A DNA stretch of 64,000 bases from the NCBI GenBank assembly GCA_022747635.1, contig JAKTNV010000008.1, positions 3,311,386-3,375,385 on the forward strand. The letters run 5' to 3'. The position numbers and the translations under genes were made by a program. Source of the DNA: Hetaerina americana (lineage: Eukaryota > Arthropoda > Insecta > Odonata > Calopterygidae). The notes beneath the pieces were generated by a model that searched no databases, had not been told where the DNA came from, and saw nothing but the letters and a program-made list of their open reading frames with translations. Positions 22,263-34,014 of the stretch are shown here, in pieces. The first letter of the stretch is position 1. The number at the start of each line of letters is the position of its first letter.

Positions 22263-22275
22263 GTGTGTGTGTGTG
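22199..22275. repeat. (TA)n/(TG)n microsatellite
   Basis: About 30 TA units then a TG run. Flanked by an RTE 5' end at the left and a Penelope-like end at the right. Confidence 0.97.
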
Positions 22276-22289
22276 TGATGTGTGTGTAT

Positions 22290-22777
22290 GTTATAAACTT
22301 CGACGGCAACAAGCAATATAAGAACACATAAAAAGATCACTCACACGTTATTCCTTGATCATTTCGACGGATTGATGACGCATTGATGACATCTTTCTAC
22401 TCTGGACTCATAGCATAGATTCCCTCAATTCCTTCATCTCCAACTCAATGATTCCTCATCTCTCTCTTTCACCTCGACCATTTCGTCCTCTCAGATCACC
22501 TTCCTCGATGTCATAATTTCCCTCAGCAATAACAAATTCCTGACCTCTGTCCACACTAAACCTACTAATAAGCAGCAATATCTTCATTACAGCAGTTGCC
22601 ATCCCTCCCATACCAAGCGCTCCCTCCCTTACTCCATCTCTATCCGCGGTCACCGTATTTGCAACCATCCCGAATCCCTTAACAAATATCTCAACAACCT
22701 TCACAACTCCCTCCTCCAACGAGGATACCCTGATTCTCTCCTCCATAAAAAAATACTCCTACGCCCCCAAGGCGCTA
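22290..22777 (+). mobile_element. Penelope-like element, RT C-terminal part
   Basis: Starts with the inverted terminal box (minus-strand TGTGAGTGATC at 22346-22335). The plus strand then encodes STLDS, a stop, then FPQFLHLQLNDSSSLSF, ITFLDVIISLSNN, LTSVHTKPTNKQQYLHY, SSCHPSHTKRSLPYSI and SLLQRGYPDSLL. This is the conserved order of the Penelope RT thumb region. The frame ends abruptly at an RTE fragment at 22778. The GIY-YIG domain is absent. Confidence 0.75.
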
Positions 22778-22936
22778 TCAATCTATTCCTATTTTCTGCA
22801 ATATACTCATTAGTCAAATAGTAAGACATAGTAATAGTAATAACAGTAGGCAAATACCTCCTGGTTGTGTTCGATATTGCTCTCGATTAATAATCTCATT
22901 ACTGCAATGGCATCACGCGTACCCCTCCCCTTCCTA
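22778..22936 (-). mobile_element. RTE LINE scrap with internal replacement
   Basis: Two short minus-strand matches to RTE copy E (motif A region). They are separated by about 30 unrelated bases (22815-22848) that replace the SVNWEK-type coding. Joined directly to Penelope sequence at the left and followed by CA/TA repeats at the right. Confidence 0.7.
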
Positions 22937-22954
22937 TATATACACACACACACA

Positions 22955-23046
22955 TATAACATTTGGATGGCACTATGGAACATACAAATACAAACAGAGA
23001 ATAAGTAGAAGGACACTCACATTTCAGTGAGGTTAAGCTCTCGTTC

Positions 23047-23055
<9 letters not shown>
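22955..23055 (-). mobile_element. Penelope-like 3' end
   Basis: Minus strand: AGAGAGGAACGAGAGCTTAA followed by the shared box GTGAGTGTCC (23020-23011) and about 45 bases of AT-rich terminal sequence. Flanked on both sides by CA/TA repeats. Confidence 0.55.
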
Positions 23056-23118
<63 letters not shown>

Positions 23119-23215
23119 TATATGTATGTATGTATGTATGTATATGTATGTGTATATGTGTGTATATATATATGTATGTATGTATATGTATGTGTATATA
23201 TATACATACATATAC

Positions 23216-23273
<58 letters not shown>
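23056..23273. repeat. (TA)n with ATGT/ATAC variants
   Basis: A long compound TA-based microsatellite, with TATG and CATA variants in the middle. It borders the Penelope end at the left and the 5'-truncated RTE copy B at the right. Confidence 0.97.
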
Positions 23274-23274
<1 letters not shown>

Positions 23275-24542
23275 ATCATAAACAAAAGGACAAAAGGATA
23301 GAGAGTAGGACAAATGATTACTTAGGGGATGATCAGTTTGGGTTTAGGAAGGGGAGAGGTACGCGTGATGCCATTGCAGTAATGAGATTATTAATCGAGA
23401 GGAATATAGAACACAACCAGGAGGTATTTGCCTGTTTCGTAGATTTCGAAAAAGCGTTTGATAGAGTGAATTGGGAAAAACTAATGAGTATATTGCAGAA
23501 AATAGGAATAGATTGGAGGGAAAGGAGGCTAATCCGCAACCTGTACATGTCTCAGACTGCTCAGGTGCGGGTGGGAAACGGGGAGTCAGGATGGGCAGTG
23601 TTAGGAAGGGGTGTAAGGCAGGGTTGCCCATTATCACCGTTGCTGTTCAACCTGTATGCAGAGGAAATGATCAAAGAGGCATGGGAAGAACTAGAGGTAG
23701 GAATGAAAGTGGGCGGGGAATTCGTAAAATCAGTTAGATTTGCTGATGACCAAGCTTTAGTTTGTCAGTCAGCCAAGGGGCTGCAAGCATTGCTGAGTGA
23801 ATTGGAAATTCAGTGCGACAGGTATGGGATGAGAATCAACATTAATAAAACAAAGGTTATGCGATTTTCTAGAAAGAAAAAGGGCAAGCTTAACATTAAA
23901 ATAGGAGGGCAAAAACTAGAGCAGGTAGAACAGTTTACGTATCTCGGTAGTGTTTTGGACCAACACGGTCAAAGTAGTAGGGACGTAAGGAGAAGAATTG
24001 CGCTAGGCAAAGAGGCTTTCACGAGGAGGAGGGAGTTGATGACGGGGACTTTGAGTAAGGATGTTAAGAAAAGACTCGTAAAAACTTTGATATGGAGCGT
24101 AGCTATGTACGGCGCGGAAACGTGGTCATTGAAGCAGGAGGATAGACGTAGACTGGAGGCTTTTGAAATGTGGGTGTGGAGAAGAACGGAGAAGGTGAAA
24201 TGGACAGAGAAGAAAACAAATGAGGAAGTACTCTGTATGGTGGGCGAAGACAGGGGTTTGTTGGGAGAAATCCTATGGAGGCAGGAAAAGTGGATGAAGG
24301 GGGTGTTGACCGGCAGTGGGATGTTGAAGACTGTGATAGAGGGTAGAATGTTGGGCAAAAGAGGAAATGGAAGGAACAGGATAGGGATGTTGGACGGGAT
24401 AAAGGGCGGAAGAAAGTACTCAGAGATGAAGAGGGACCTGGTGTAGAGTAGAATTTAGGGTTGTGTTTTGTTAGTAGTCACAAAATAATTATTTGGTAGT
24501 TGTGTCCATCGAAAAACCTACCTTAACCGGTAGATTACCTTA

Positions 24543-24548
<6 letters not shown>
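23274..24548 (+). mobile_element. RTE-type LINE copy B, 5'-truncated, young
   Basis: Begins at a (TA)n tract inside the RT (equivalent to residue about 603 of copy E) and ends with CCTACCTTAACCGGTAGATT, a short A-rich tail and another (TA)n tract. Near the 5' end an 8-base unit ACAAAAGG is duplicated (23283-23298), breaking the upstream frame. Nucleotide identity to copy E looks very high, so this is a recent insertion. Confidence 0.93.
23382..24446 (+). pseudogene. RTE LINE copy B, RT fragment (354 codons)
   Basis: Uninterrupted from the region before motif A to the stop at 24446. Motif A is FVDFEKAFDRV, motif B is RGVRQGCPLSPLLFN and motif C is RFADDQALV, all with catalytic residues retained. 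The C-terminal region ends RKYSEMKRDLV. It differs from copy E at only a handful of residues (for example LCMVGEDRG for LGMVGEERG). Lacking the endonuclease and the first RT motifs, it cannot be autonomous. Confidence 0.92.

Positions 24549-24614
<66 letters not shown>
24549..24614. repeat. (TA)n microsatellite
   Basis: About 31 TA units directly after the 3' tail of RTE copy B. Confidence 0.97.
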
Positions 24615-24617
<3 letters not shown>

Positions 24618-24729
24618 TATACATGTATTCATAAAGACAAACATATTTCTTTATTTATTTAGAAGGGCCGACAGTTCGCCCCGGTTCATCGTTTCCTCCT
24701 TTCATTTAAATTACATGCCTGTTACGTTT

Positions 24730-25400
24730 CAGGAACGCTCCTTTCAGTCGAGCGGAGGCGAGTGCGAGGGGGGTTGATCGTGTAATTGAAAAAAATATCC
24801 GTTCCCGGAGCGGAGAGGGTTGGGAGAGTGGGCGGAGGTGTGCGCTGGGCCCGGCGGCGGGTGGGGGGGGCTGAGGAGGGCGGGCAGAGATTGGAGGGTG
24901 GAGATGTTGACCGCTGATGCTGGCAAACGAGGAGGCAAGGAAATGTTCAAGAAAAGGACGGTGCGTGGGGAAGGGGGAACCCGTTTCGGATCAAATGTCT
25001 CCCCCGCTCGAGAGAAGGGGCACCCACCGGGCACCACCGATGTAATAATGAATGTCGCCCGCCTCCCGACGTCGGGGGGAGGGGGGGGTTGGCGCTGGTG
25101 GTCGCCCGGGTGGGTGGGTCGGGGGCAGGTGCACATATATTAGTGTCGGCGGCAGGGGCGGTGAGAGGGGATATCGGTATTCCGGGGACACCACGGGGCG
25201 CTGCCGTCGTTGACCACGGGCGTGGAAGTACCCACGCCCCTGGTGCGCGTTCGCACGGGGAGCGGGAATGAAGTGCTTGGCGTAGGAAAGAGGGGGGTTT
25301 GTCTCGCCCCTCGCCGCCCTTGCTAACGCCCCTGCCCCCATCGGTCGGGGACTGAGCCGCCGCCCTGCCTACCCCGCCGTGTAACGACACCATTGCGAGG
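24730..25400. other. GC-rich, CpG-containing block
   Basis: A GC-rich stretch with G-runs and C-runs and multi-phase open frames of low complexity on both strands. No domain recognised. Confidence 0.55.
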
Positions 25401-25555
25401 GGCGTCGCTAGGAATCTGCTTTTGAATTATTCCTTTTTTCCCGTGAGGATTCATTACTTTGTTTAAACACATGAGCCTAAATTATTAATATCCACTGAAA
25501 TAAAAAAATGAAATCCCTATGCATCGACTTACCATACGTTTCTACTACCTTATAA

Positions 25556-26312
25556 TTAAATAATCTAACGGTCAAGGTAGGTTTTTGGATGACACAACTA
25601 CTAAATAAATATTTTGTGACTTCTAACAAAACACAAAATTCAGCAACCTACTCTACATCAGGTTCATTTTCATCTCTGAGTACTTCCTTCATCTCGTCCA
25701 ACATCCATCCCTATCCTGTTCCTTCCCTTTCCTCGTTTTCCTGACATTTTACCTCCATTAAAGTCTTCAACATTCCACTGCCGTTCAAAACGCCCTTCAT
25801 CCACTTTTCCTGCCTCCATTGTATTTCTCCCAACAAAAACCCCTCTCTTCGCCCACCATACCAAGTACTTCCTCATTTGTTTTCTTCTCTGTCCATTTCG
25901 CCTTATCCATTCTTCTCCACACTAACATTTCAAAAGCCTCCAATCTACGTCTATCCTCCTGCTTCAATGACCACGTTTCCGCACCGTACATAACTACGCT
26001 CCATATCAAAGTTTTCTAACTAGTCTTTTCTTAATATCCTTACTCAACGTCCCTGTCATCATATTCCTCCGCCATGTGAAAGCCTATTTGCCTAGCGCAA
26101 TTCTTCTCCTCACGTCCCTACTACTTTGACCGTGTTGATCTAAACCACTTCCGAGATATTTTAACTGTTCCACCTGTTCTAGTTTCTGCCCTCTGTATTT
26201 CTATATTAATCTTCGCCTTTTTCACTCTGGAAATTCGCACAACTGTTTTTTTATTAATATCGATTCTCATTCCATATCTATGACAATGAATTACCAATTT
26301 ACTCTGTTTCCT
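25556..26312 (-). mobile_element. RTE-type LINE copy C, 3' fragment, decayed
   Basis: Minus strand from the LELQ/DRYG region through WSVVMYGAETWSLKQEDRRR and KAKWTEKKTNEEVLGMV to the 3' end, with several shifts. The terminal block is mutated (GACCGTTAGATTA for ACCGGTAGATTA). No (TA)n tract next to it. Confidence 0.88.
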
Positions 26313-27380
26313 ACTATGTTGAAGAATAATTAAATCACTTAAATGCAAAATTAAGAATTTTTGAATAACCAGTTCATTTCGAATTCTTCTACACGCACGT
26401 TTTATGCCTTTGGATCAACGAATAATTAGCGATTTCGCCTCTCCTGACGCCATCAATATGGGGATGAAAGGGCGTCACACCCACAGAGCAATGACTTAAT
26501 GATCGTATGTTCCTCGGAGTGGAGAAATGCTTCCTCCACGAGGTCTGCGCGTATCGATCGACCGAATGATGTAATTGATTGTGCGAATTCTTTGGAGGGA
26601 TAATGAAGTGTGACGAAGTCGCATGCGCGTATGATTTTCTTCATTTGAATTTCCTCCATGTTTCAAGTGATGGAGGGATTTCACCAAATGTTCGTCCATC
26701 ATTTACTCACGAACAGAGCATTGTTTTCACTCACGTTCGGATTCCGGAGGAGGCAGAGAAAGGAAAGTGAAAGTGGTGAGATGAGCGAACGAAGGAACGG
26801 CCACACCAAAGAAAATGCAAGTGTATTCGGATGCCACTGCGCGATGCCATCGGCACGAATTCCACACCGAAGCTTAATAAAGTGAGAGCATGCTGTCCTG
26901 AAGCTCAATCTCTTTCGCTCTTCATATCTCCAATCCCCTGACCAACATCGGGTGTTTTTGTTCATATGAATTACGTCTTAAGATAATACGCTAACCGTTT
27001 TCTCAGGTGCACTTACAGCTCTTGTATTTCCACTCCTTGTCTCATCACGCAGATAATTTATAATCTAATTATTTTTTCCTCCACATGAATTACGTTAAAA
27101 AACGTGTTTAACCTGCATTAGCGCTTATGCACCCAGCACTGATAGTGAGAAAAAAGGAACATGTTTTCTCACTTACACGCACCATTACGTCATGTAATTC
27201 CTGCAAGAATTGATTATGAGGGCCCCAACAAATGAAGCCTCGTTCCTTTAAATTTACTCGTACTTTCCGTTTCAATTAATTCCATGGATTTTTCCGCGGA
27301 ATATGAAGAGTTTCTGTGTTTCCACGTCAAATTTCTGCCAAATCATTGTCATTCAGTATATGATAAGCATATAAAAGTTA
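26313..27380. other. Unassigned stretch
   Basis: No recognisable gene or shared repeat. Short frames overlap on both strands. Confidence 0.45.
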
Positions 27381-28222
27381 GCCCTATCCTAGAATACCCG
27401 TCCATAAAATGGAATCCATATGAGGTGGGACATATTAAACAGGTAGGAGACGTACAAAGAAATGCAAGGAAATATGTACTCCGAAGGTAAAAAAGAACAG
27501 ATAGTGTCACGGAAATGTTGGATATCTTGAATTGGGAGAGTTTGAAAAAAAAGAAGAAAGAGGAGTGTGTTATGTGCCATGCATAGAATTGTTAAAAATG
27601 ACGAAGCGCGGGAGGATTTATGGAAAGAGATGGAAAAACCGAACTTTAAAGGGAAAAAAACGACCACAGTTTTAAAGTAAAAATAAGAACGCAAAAAACA
27701 AATAAGGAAAAAATACTCTTTTTCAAACAGAACTATTGTTGAATGGAACCAGCTGCCTGGAGGTTTGTTTTAGCCCTTTCCATCCAATTTTAGGAGTTTT
27801 AAGAATAAGTGTAAAGCAGTCACTGGGTGATAAACTTCATTAATCAGTGATTATTATACTAATTTTACTTATTTAAATATTTTTTATGTGATGTGCATGG
27901 CGTTAGAATTTGTACTGCAGAAGTTATGTGATGTGTTAACGGCGCGTGCATTTGCACGGTACATGAAATTGAAGAGTACGTGATTATGCACGGAGCGTTG
28001 TAGCAAGTGTGGTGTGAACCTAGCCCTTGTGTGATTGTAAAGGTGCGGTTGGTAATCTTAAAGTGTCATTGTATATAAGAGCATTTTGTCTCATATATGT
28101 TCCTCTTGTGTGTGTACGTATGTATGTGCATTGTCCGAGTGACCGTTGACTAGACTTGACTGTTGCCACCAGGATAATCGCCTAATTGCGACGATATACA
28201 TTCTTAAATAAATAAATAAAGA
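27381..28222 (+). mobile_element. Decayed L2/CR1-type LINE 3' part with (AAAT)n tail
   Basis: Plus-strand coding scraps line up with the C-terminal L2 region: PILEYPSIKWNPYEVGHIKQ (compare HLEYACSVWDPSEKGLI), then VQRNARKYVLRR, then RTIVEWNQLPG-type residues at about 27733-27770. A 3' untranslated part follows and ends in TAAATAAATAAATAAA at 28206-28221. It is a different subfamily from the copies with GTAGATGTAGAT tails. Confidence 0.65.
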
Positions 28223-28424
28223 GACGGAAAAAATTAATGAAACACGCCATCCTGGATCGCTAACAGCAGAGTACCGCAGTACTGCACAAATGGGGGGAGC
28301 AACAGAAATACATTCTAGACAGGGCCGGCATCCGACTCGCCTTATCCGAGGGGAGACGGCTTTGATTATATGCTACTATGGTACACGCTGTATCCTATGG
28401 ATAGTGATTATCCTAATGGAAAAG

Positions 28425-28662
28425 AGGCGATCAAGATGGTTCCGTGGCCTACCACTCCGAGAGCCCTGGTTCAAATCCAGCGACGTTAGTATTATTCAGT
28501 GGTGTCCTGATTCTTACTTGGGGTGGCATGAGAGGAGCACTTTGAATGGCGCACGGATGGGACATCAAATTGTTTTACCCCTTCGCGCCTATCGTTAATA
28601 TTAGGCTAATGCCAAAAACACACGGTTTCCCTCCAGCCTTCTCCCGCTTCCTGACAAATCTT
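28425..28662 (+). mobile_element. tRNA-derived SINE
   Basis: A tRNA-like head contains the B-box-like GGTTCAAATCC (28469-28479). The body shares CAGTGGTGTCCTGATTCTTA, GGAGCACTTTGAATGGCG, CGGATGGGAC and TTAGGCTAATGCC with the copies at 4165 and 50525. Confidence 0.78.
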
Positions 28663-29484
28663 TCTTCTACCAACATTACCAGAGGGGAGCAATTGATATT
28701 AGCTTTTATCTATCGGTCGCCTCTCGTAATAGCTGCCACTATCTCATTCATCAAAAAGATCAACATACTAATCGAAGATTCAAAGAATTGCGGGAGACGC
28801 GGCGAAGTCGCATTCGCGGATGTGCACCGAAACGCGGACATTTGACGTTTCGCGGAAATCGAGGGATTCAGTGGCCCCTGTAAAGACCACTGATTTTCAT
28901 ACTACAGCATTCTTGCATTTCGGCAATCGTTAGAGATTAAGGCGATTCCCTTCCGACCACCATAAACACTGATCTACCGTTTTTAAATTAAAAGAATATG
29001 TCGAACGCCGAAAAATAGAGGCAGCAATGGGTTCATCATTCCGAATCTTTCACGCAAACCCAACCGCCCAGTAAAATAAAAATCAAAACAGATGTCGCCA
29101 CCGTCACCACTAAAAAAAAGCGGCACGACGCTTAGAGAGAGAGAGGAAGGGTCCTCATTGGTGACGCGATGACGCCTCCGAAGGCCCTTCCCCCGCCTCC
29201 CGCCGGTGACACCCCCTCGGTGGAGCGACGGCTTGTTCAGAGACATCCACATCCATACAGAACACCGCAAGCGACTGCCGGAGTGTGGGGCGGGGGATGT
29301 TGTGAGAGCACCATCCATACAGGCAGAAATATTATTCATTCATAGACACTTATAATTAATGTGTTAATTATGTCCAAAACCATTCGCGCACTTACACACG
29401 CACATGTCCATACACATCACGCATTAATTACTGCGTTGGACTGATTAGTCATTGAATTTGATAACTGATTAATCATTGATTGAT
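28663..29484. other. Unassigned stretch
   Basis: No recognisable gene. GC-enriched with CpG at about 29100-29320. Confidence 0.45.
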
Positions 29485-30285
29485 CACGGATGGCGGGGAA
29501 ATTTAAAGAGAAAGTTAAAGAGAGGTGTTATTTTGCTCTAGTTAGACCTCATTTGGAATACGCCGCAAGTATTTGGGATCCTCGGGATAAAATCTGGCAA
29601 AAAGAATTAGATTAAGTCCAGAGAAAATCCGCCAGATTCCTTAAATGTTTTAATGATAAGAACACAAGTGTGACAGGTCTCTTGGGGGATTTACGATGGG
29701 ATCCACTTGAAGTACTGAGAGAACAAGCGAGGCTTAGACTTTTAGAACGTATCTATTTTCGAGAGGGTTAACTTCAAGGATTTTTCTGACTACCTTAAGG
29801 AACAGCTAATGTCACACCTATCTCTATCAGGGGAAATAAATAAGAACCCAGTAATAACCGACCCATGTTCTTATGACACTAAAGAAAATATAACGGCCCC
29901 ACACTACTTAGGTAGATCAGACAACAAAGATAAAATAAGATAGATTGAAATACTCATTATTTCCCCGAACAATAAGGAATCATAAAAGTAAGAAACTAAA
30001 GTCAGTTTAGACACATTTAATTAACAAGTCGGAAACAAATTAAACATTGCAACGACATAAGGTACATTTTTTGGTGTATGTGTATGTTAGTTGGTAGTTT
30101 GTGTGTTTGCCTGTCGTAAGGGTTTTTGCATGAATGCCCACAATGTCTTGTTCATGGGTTGTATAGATTTGTGGCTTTTGCATTCGGTCTTTTTTTCTCA
30201 ATTACGGGTGGTGCCCCAACATCCCCCGCCACACGCCCTCGCGGCGGTTTGCGGGGCATTAAGTAGATGTAGATATAGGATTAAA
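29485..30285 (+). mobile_element. Decayed L2-type LINE 3' part
   Basis: The plus strand reads LVRPHLEYAASIWDPRDK then, past a stop, VQRKSARFLKCFND and LLGDLRWDPLEVLREQARL with shifts. These are the L2 RT C-terminal blocks seen intact at 53750-53960. The 3' end has the conserved stem CCGCC (30226-30230) pairing GGCGG (30243-30247) and a GTAGATGTAGATATAG tail. Confidence 0.82.
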
Positions 30286-31340
30286 TTTTAGTCATTAGGT
30301 TAAATCTATTGGGGCACAACATTAGTGTAAGAAGACGTAGTCTGGTGCGTTTTGTATGGGGGTGGGAGGAGACGCGAGTCGTGGTCCAGGGGCCCGTTTG
30401 TCTAAGCTACAAGTCAATTTACATGTCCCTTGAAAACCCCTTGCAACTAGTGAGTCACTGCGGCATAGTAGCCGCCGTGCGTCGCGCATCATGACGTGAT
30501 GCGGAGGTAGAAGGGAGTTTACCGGAGGAAACTTTACCGATTATGATACGATCATAACAGAAGAAGTCTCCTTCTTCTGCCAACAAGTCTTGCTGCCTCA
30601 CTCATCAACTGTAAAGTAAAACAAAGCGGTTTAAAAATCAAAGAGCCATTGAAATTACAATGGTACACTTTTGTAACCAGGAGTACAATTCAGACAATGC
30701 ATAGATTAGTATCGAAAGACCATTACTTTCCGCACGGGAAAAAAAAACCATAATTCTGAAACTGAGGTTACATTAAATAATCGGAAAGGAAACCTGTGCA
30801 CGAAGTTAAGCGTTTTACCGATGTCACCTAACATTGGGACAACTGAGGACACAAGTAGTCCTTAAATATAAACAAAATGTTTACTTTTGCCTGTCCTTTG
30901 GCTAGGTTTTGACCAAAGACCTACCCAAGCACCAAAATTTTCGATTTCGTCGTCCGACCTGGGAGTTCCGAGAGGAAAGAGGCGAGAGAGGGAGGGATGG
31001 AGTGGGCGCGGGAGGCGTTCCCGGCGTGGGATCGCCCTTCCCCGCCCTCAATCCGCTCCAGGGTCAACCCCCGTCGGCATTAGTGAGTGAGGGGTCGAGA
31101 GGGAGGGCCGGGCTGGAGGACATCCCTGCACAGGGGGGCAGCACGCACCGGAAAGGCACGCGTCGCACGGGAGGACTCCACCCCGCCAATGCATGGACGG
31201 ATTCAAGCGGGGGGGAGGGGGTCAAAGGAGTAGTAATTATCCCTTCCCCCACTCCCGGCTAAAATTTCCGAAAACGCACCATTTTACTTATTCATTTTGT
31301 GTAATTGATTCTTCTATATCCATTCGTTCATCGATTGACA
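30286..31340. other. Unassigned stretch with a GC-rich block
   Basis: No recognisable gene. GC-rich with CpG and G-runs at 30940-31265. Confidence 0.5.
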
Positions 31341-32533
31341 TAAAATTTTAATAAATTTTCGGTGGTAAATTTCTTTAAAAGATCATTCGCGATTTGCTTA
31401 CAAATTAGCTGGAGTTGACCTAGAAGTAGTTGATGCGGTAAAATACCTAGGCGTTACCTTTGCAAACGTACAGTCTGCGGGTAAGCATATAAAAACTTGG
31501 GATCTATTGGACGCATTGTCGGCAGAAGTGACTCGAAGGTCAAGGAACGTTGTTACCACGCTCTTGTAAGGCCTCATTTAGAATACTATATGCATCTAGT
31601 GTATGGGATCCGAGTGAAAAAGACCTTATTCGGGAAATTGAGAAGGTTCTACGCCGGGCAGCCCGTTTTTTTTAAATCTTACGATAAAACGCAAAGCGTC
31701 ACCGAAATGCTCATGGATTTGGGGTGGGAATCATTGGCTGAGAGACGATTCCATGCAAGATTGAAATTATTAGATAAATTCAGATCCGCATGTTTCAGCG
31801 CCGAGGTCTGAAAATTATTCGCTCTCCAACATGCATAGGTCGCTTGGTCCACGTATATAAAATGCAGGAAATAGCTGCCAGAACTAGGAAACTCAAGGAC
31901 TCCTTCTTCCCACGGACAATACGGGATAGCAACTGTAGGGTTATGGACAGCAAAAATTCCACTTGCCACCCTCAGCGTCTAGGGAATAATTAGATCTACT
32001 AAATTGCATGCACTTTCGCCAATCTCGTGTGTTTTGTTGGCAAAACCCTTTCTTTCAGCATGACCGCTTTAGAATGCCATTAAATACTGTAGAACTATTC
32101 ACAGTATTACTTGCTCTGCATTGTCTATTTTTCGTTTCCCCCTCCATCCATACGCTCTCTCTGTGGGATTGGGACCCTCCCACTACCTGCAGCATTGGGT
32201 CAAATTCCCTACCTGTGTCCTTGGGGGAGGAGACCATTGCATGCCCATGTGGTAGTGGAATTTCGCCTTTTTACTTTTCAAATTCTAGCTTGCGTATTAT
32301 TAGATTAATGTTTTACTGCATCCTAAGGTGCAATAGCTTGTTAGCTGATAGTATATGTATTTGCAAGCGTGTAAGTTGAAAGTATTTTTGTATGAATGCA
32401 TACCCCACTGTGTGAATAGGTTTGCATGTGTGTGTTGATTTTGCATATGGTTTAGTTCCTTTTTACAGGTGGTGACCTAACACCCCCTGGCACACGCCCT
32501 TTGCGGCGGCTTGTGGAGTATTGTGTAGATGTA
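31341..32533 (+). mobile_element. L2-type LINE, 5'-truncated pseudogene copy
   Basis: Matches the 53530-54705 copy. It starts in the region before FAYKLAG, shows a frameshift near 31490 and a stop after SACFSAEV, and ends with a 3' untranslated part, a GC-rich stem region (32483-32515) and a TGTAGATGTAAAT tail. Sub-genic frames such as 31497-31811 retain VKERCYHALVRPHLEYY and MLMDLGWESLAERRFHARL. Confidence 0.88.
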
Positions 32534-33270
32534 AATCGGTTATTGGCATTTTACAGGTCAAGGTAAGCTTTGGATGGACACATCCTATCCATACAGTCGG
32601 ACAACAATGCTTTTCCTTTCCTAACAAAAAAACAACTTGTAATAGGACACCACGTAAGCCCTTTTCCAATTCCGTACGTATGTATATTTCCACCATTCCA
32701 TCCAACATGCCTCTCCTTCCCCCTCCAACGTTCTCCCGTCTGTCACTCTTCAACATCTCACACTTCCATTCAAAACTCATAACGATTTTACAGTATAACG
32801 AGACGAAAACGACGTTTCCCAAATTGAGGATTTATGCTTACTAGTTGTCTTCAATTTAGAAAATAAACTTAACTTCGAAAGGAAAGTTATTATTAAGTGC
32901 CTCTGACACCGTACAGCAATTTTGTGCGACATCTTGTGAGTAACGCTAAAAGGCTGCAAATATATACCATTCGACGAACACATTACCTAATCACTTGCAC
33001 TTGATGGTATAAAGTTACATGAACTCTTCCTGCTCCACAAAAGGGTGGTGATGTTGCAGATTTCACTATTGATGTTTCTGACGATGCCATTAGCTATACA
33101 TTGCTAACATTCTCTGCGGAACACTACGAATTCTATTACTTTAGTAGGAGAACTGATTCCATTGGGTCCGCCCGAACGGAGTAAGTAAGTGACAGAGTTA
33201 GCAACGATTGTGTGATGATAATTTGTTTAAAAAAAACAACAGAAATAAACTTCCATTTAAACATTTATTG
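32534..33270. other. Unassigned stretch
   Basis: No gene. A possible very decayed RTE 3' block at about 32555-32580 (CAAGGTAAGCTTTGGATGGA) and a pyrimidine-rich stretch at 32690-32760 resemble the minus-strand RTE C-terminus, but too weakly to call. Confidence 0.35.
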
Positions 33271-33345
33271 ACAGAGAAATGGCACTCACATATTTAGTTT
33301 TGACGTTTCGACGGCATGGCCGTCATCATCATAACGCCGTTCCCG
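33271..33345 (-). mobile_element. Penelope-like 3' end with hammerhead-like box
   Basis: Minus strand: GATGATGACGGC, CAT, GCCGTCGAAACGTC, then about 12 bases and the shared box TGTGAGTGCC (33290-33281). The same arrangement occurs on the plus strand at 61511-61570. Confidence 0.6.
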
Positions 33346-33779
33346 GGAGAAGATAGGAAAGGATGTGTGTTCGGGGGGTGTGAGGGGAGGAAGGTAAGGG
33401 ACAATAGGAAATGGGCAAGAGGGTATATGTAGGCAGCTATTGAGTGCATTCAGTCGGCTGAGTTCACCCGGGAGGTTTAAATGACTGAAGCAAGCAGATA
33501 TGCGCCATCTCCCGGGTTCTCACCTCTATACTGCCCTCCGATTCGGAAAGGGTTTAACTCGCCGAAACTGAGAAGCAGTCATCAAAAGTTTGGTCGTGAC
33601 CATTATCCCATCCTTACCCACTCTGCTTCCCACGACCAATCTTTTGATGAAGTATATACGGGTTCACAATTCTATTTAGAGAATTAACACCGAAATATAT
33701 CAAAGCCGATATACGATTGCGTTAATGAGTTTAAACAAGGCCATATACATCTAAAAATGATTAGCAAAATTACTGACGT

Positions 33780-33935
33780 CCAGTGGGAGTGACTTCTTCC
33801 AAGATGACTGATAAAATCCACGATATGGTTATGACGGATCGACAGATCGATATTCGCGAAATATTTGAGGTCAAATACATGTCACAGGGTACAGTGTTTC
33901 TATTTTTGAACGATAAGGGGAATTACAAGATAATG
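33780..33935 (+). mobile_element. Mariner-like transposase helix-turn-helix scrap
   Basis: The plus strand encodes KIHDMVMTDRQIDIREIFE followed by YMSQGTV, the second helix-turn-helix region of mariner transposases (compare KIHKMILNDLRLKVCELAD at 48020). Only this region survives. Confidence 0.6.
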
Positions 33936-33951
33936 ACACCTTGCAAGATAT

Positions 33952-34003
33952 CGCAAGATGATTGCGATTGAATATTACAATATTACATCGCAATAATCTT
34001 GCG
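33952..34003. repeat. Short inverted repeat
   Basis: Arms CGCAAGATGATTGCG and CGCAATAATCTTGCG pair with one mismatch across a 22-base AT-rich spacer. Confidence 0.7.
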
Positions 34004-34014
34004 TAATACCTCCA

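Noticed and set aside
22199..23281. Poly Ile-Tyr frames in TA arrays
   Set aside because: They are microsatellite translations, also seen at 299, 17950 and 61611.
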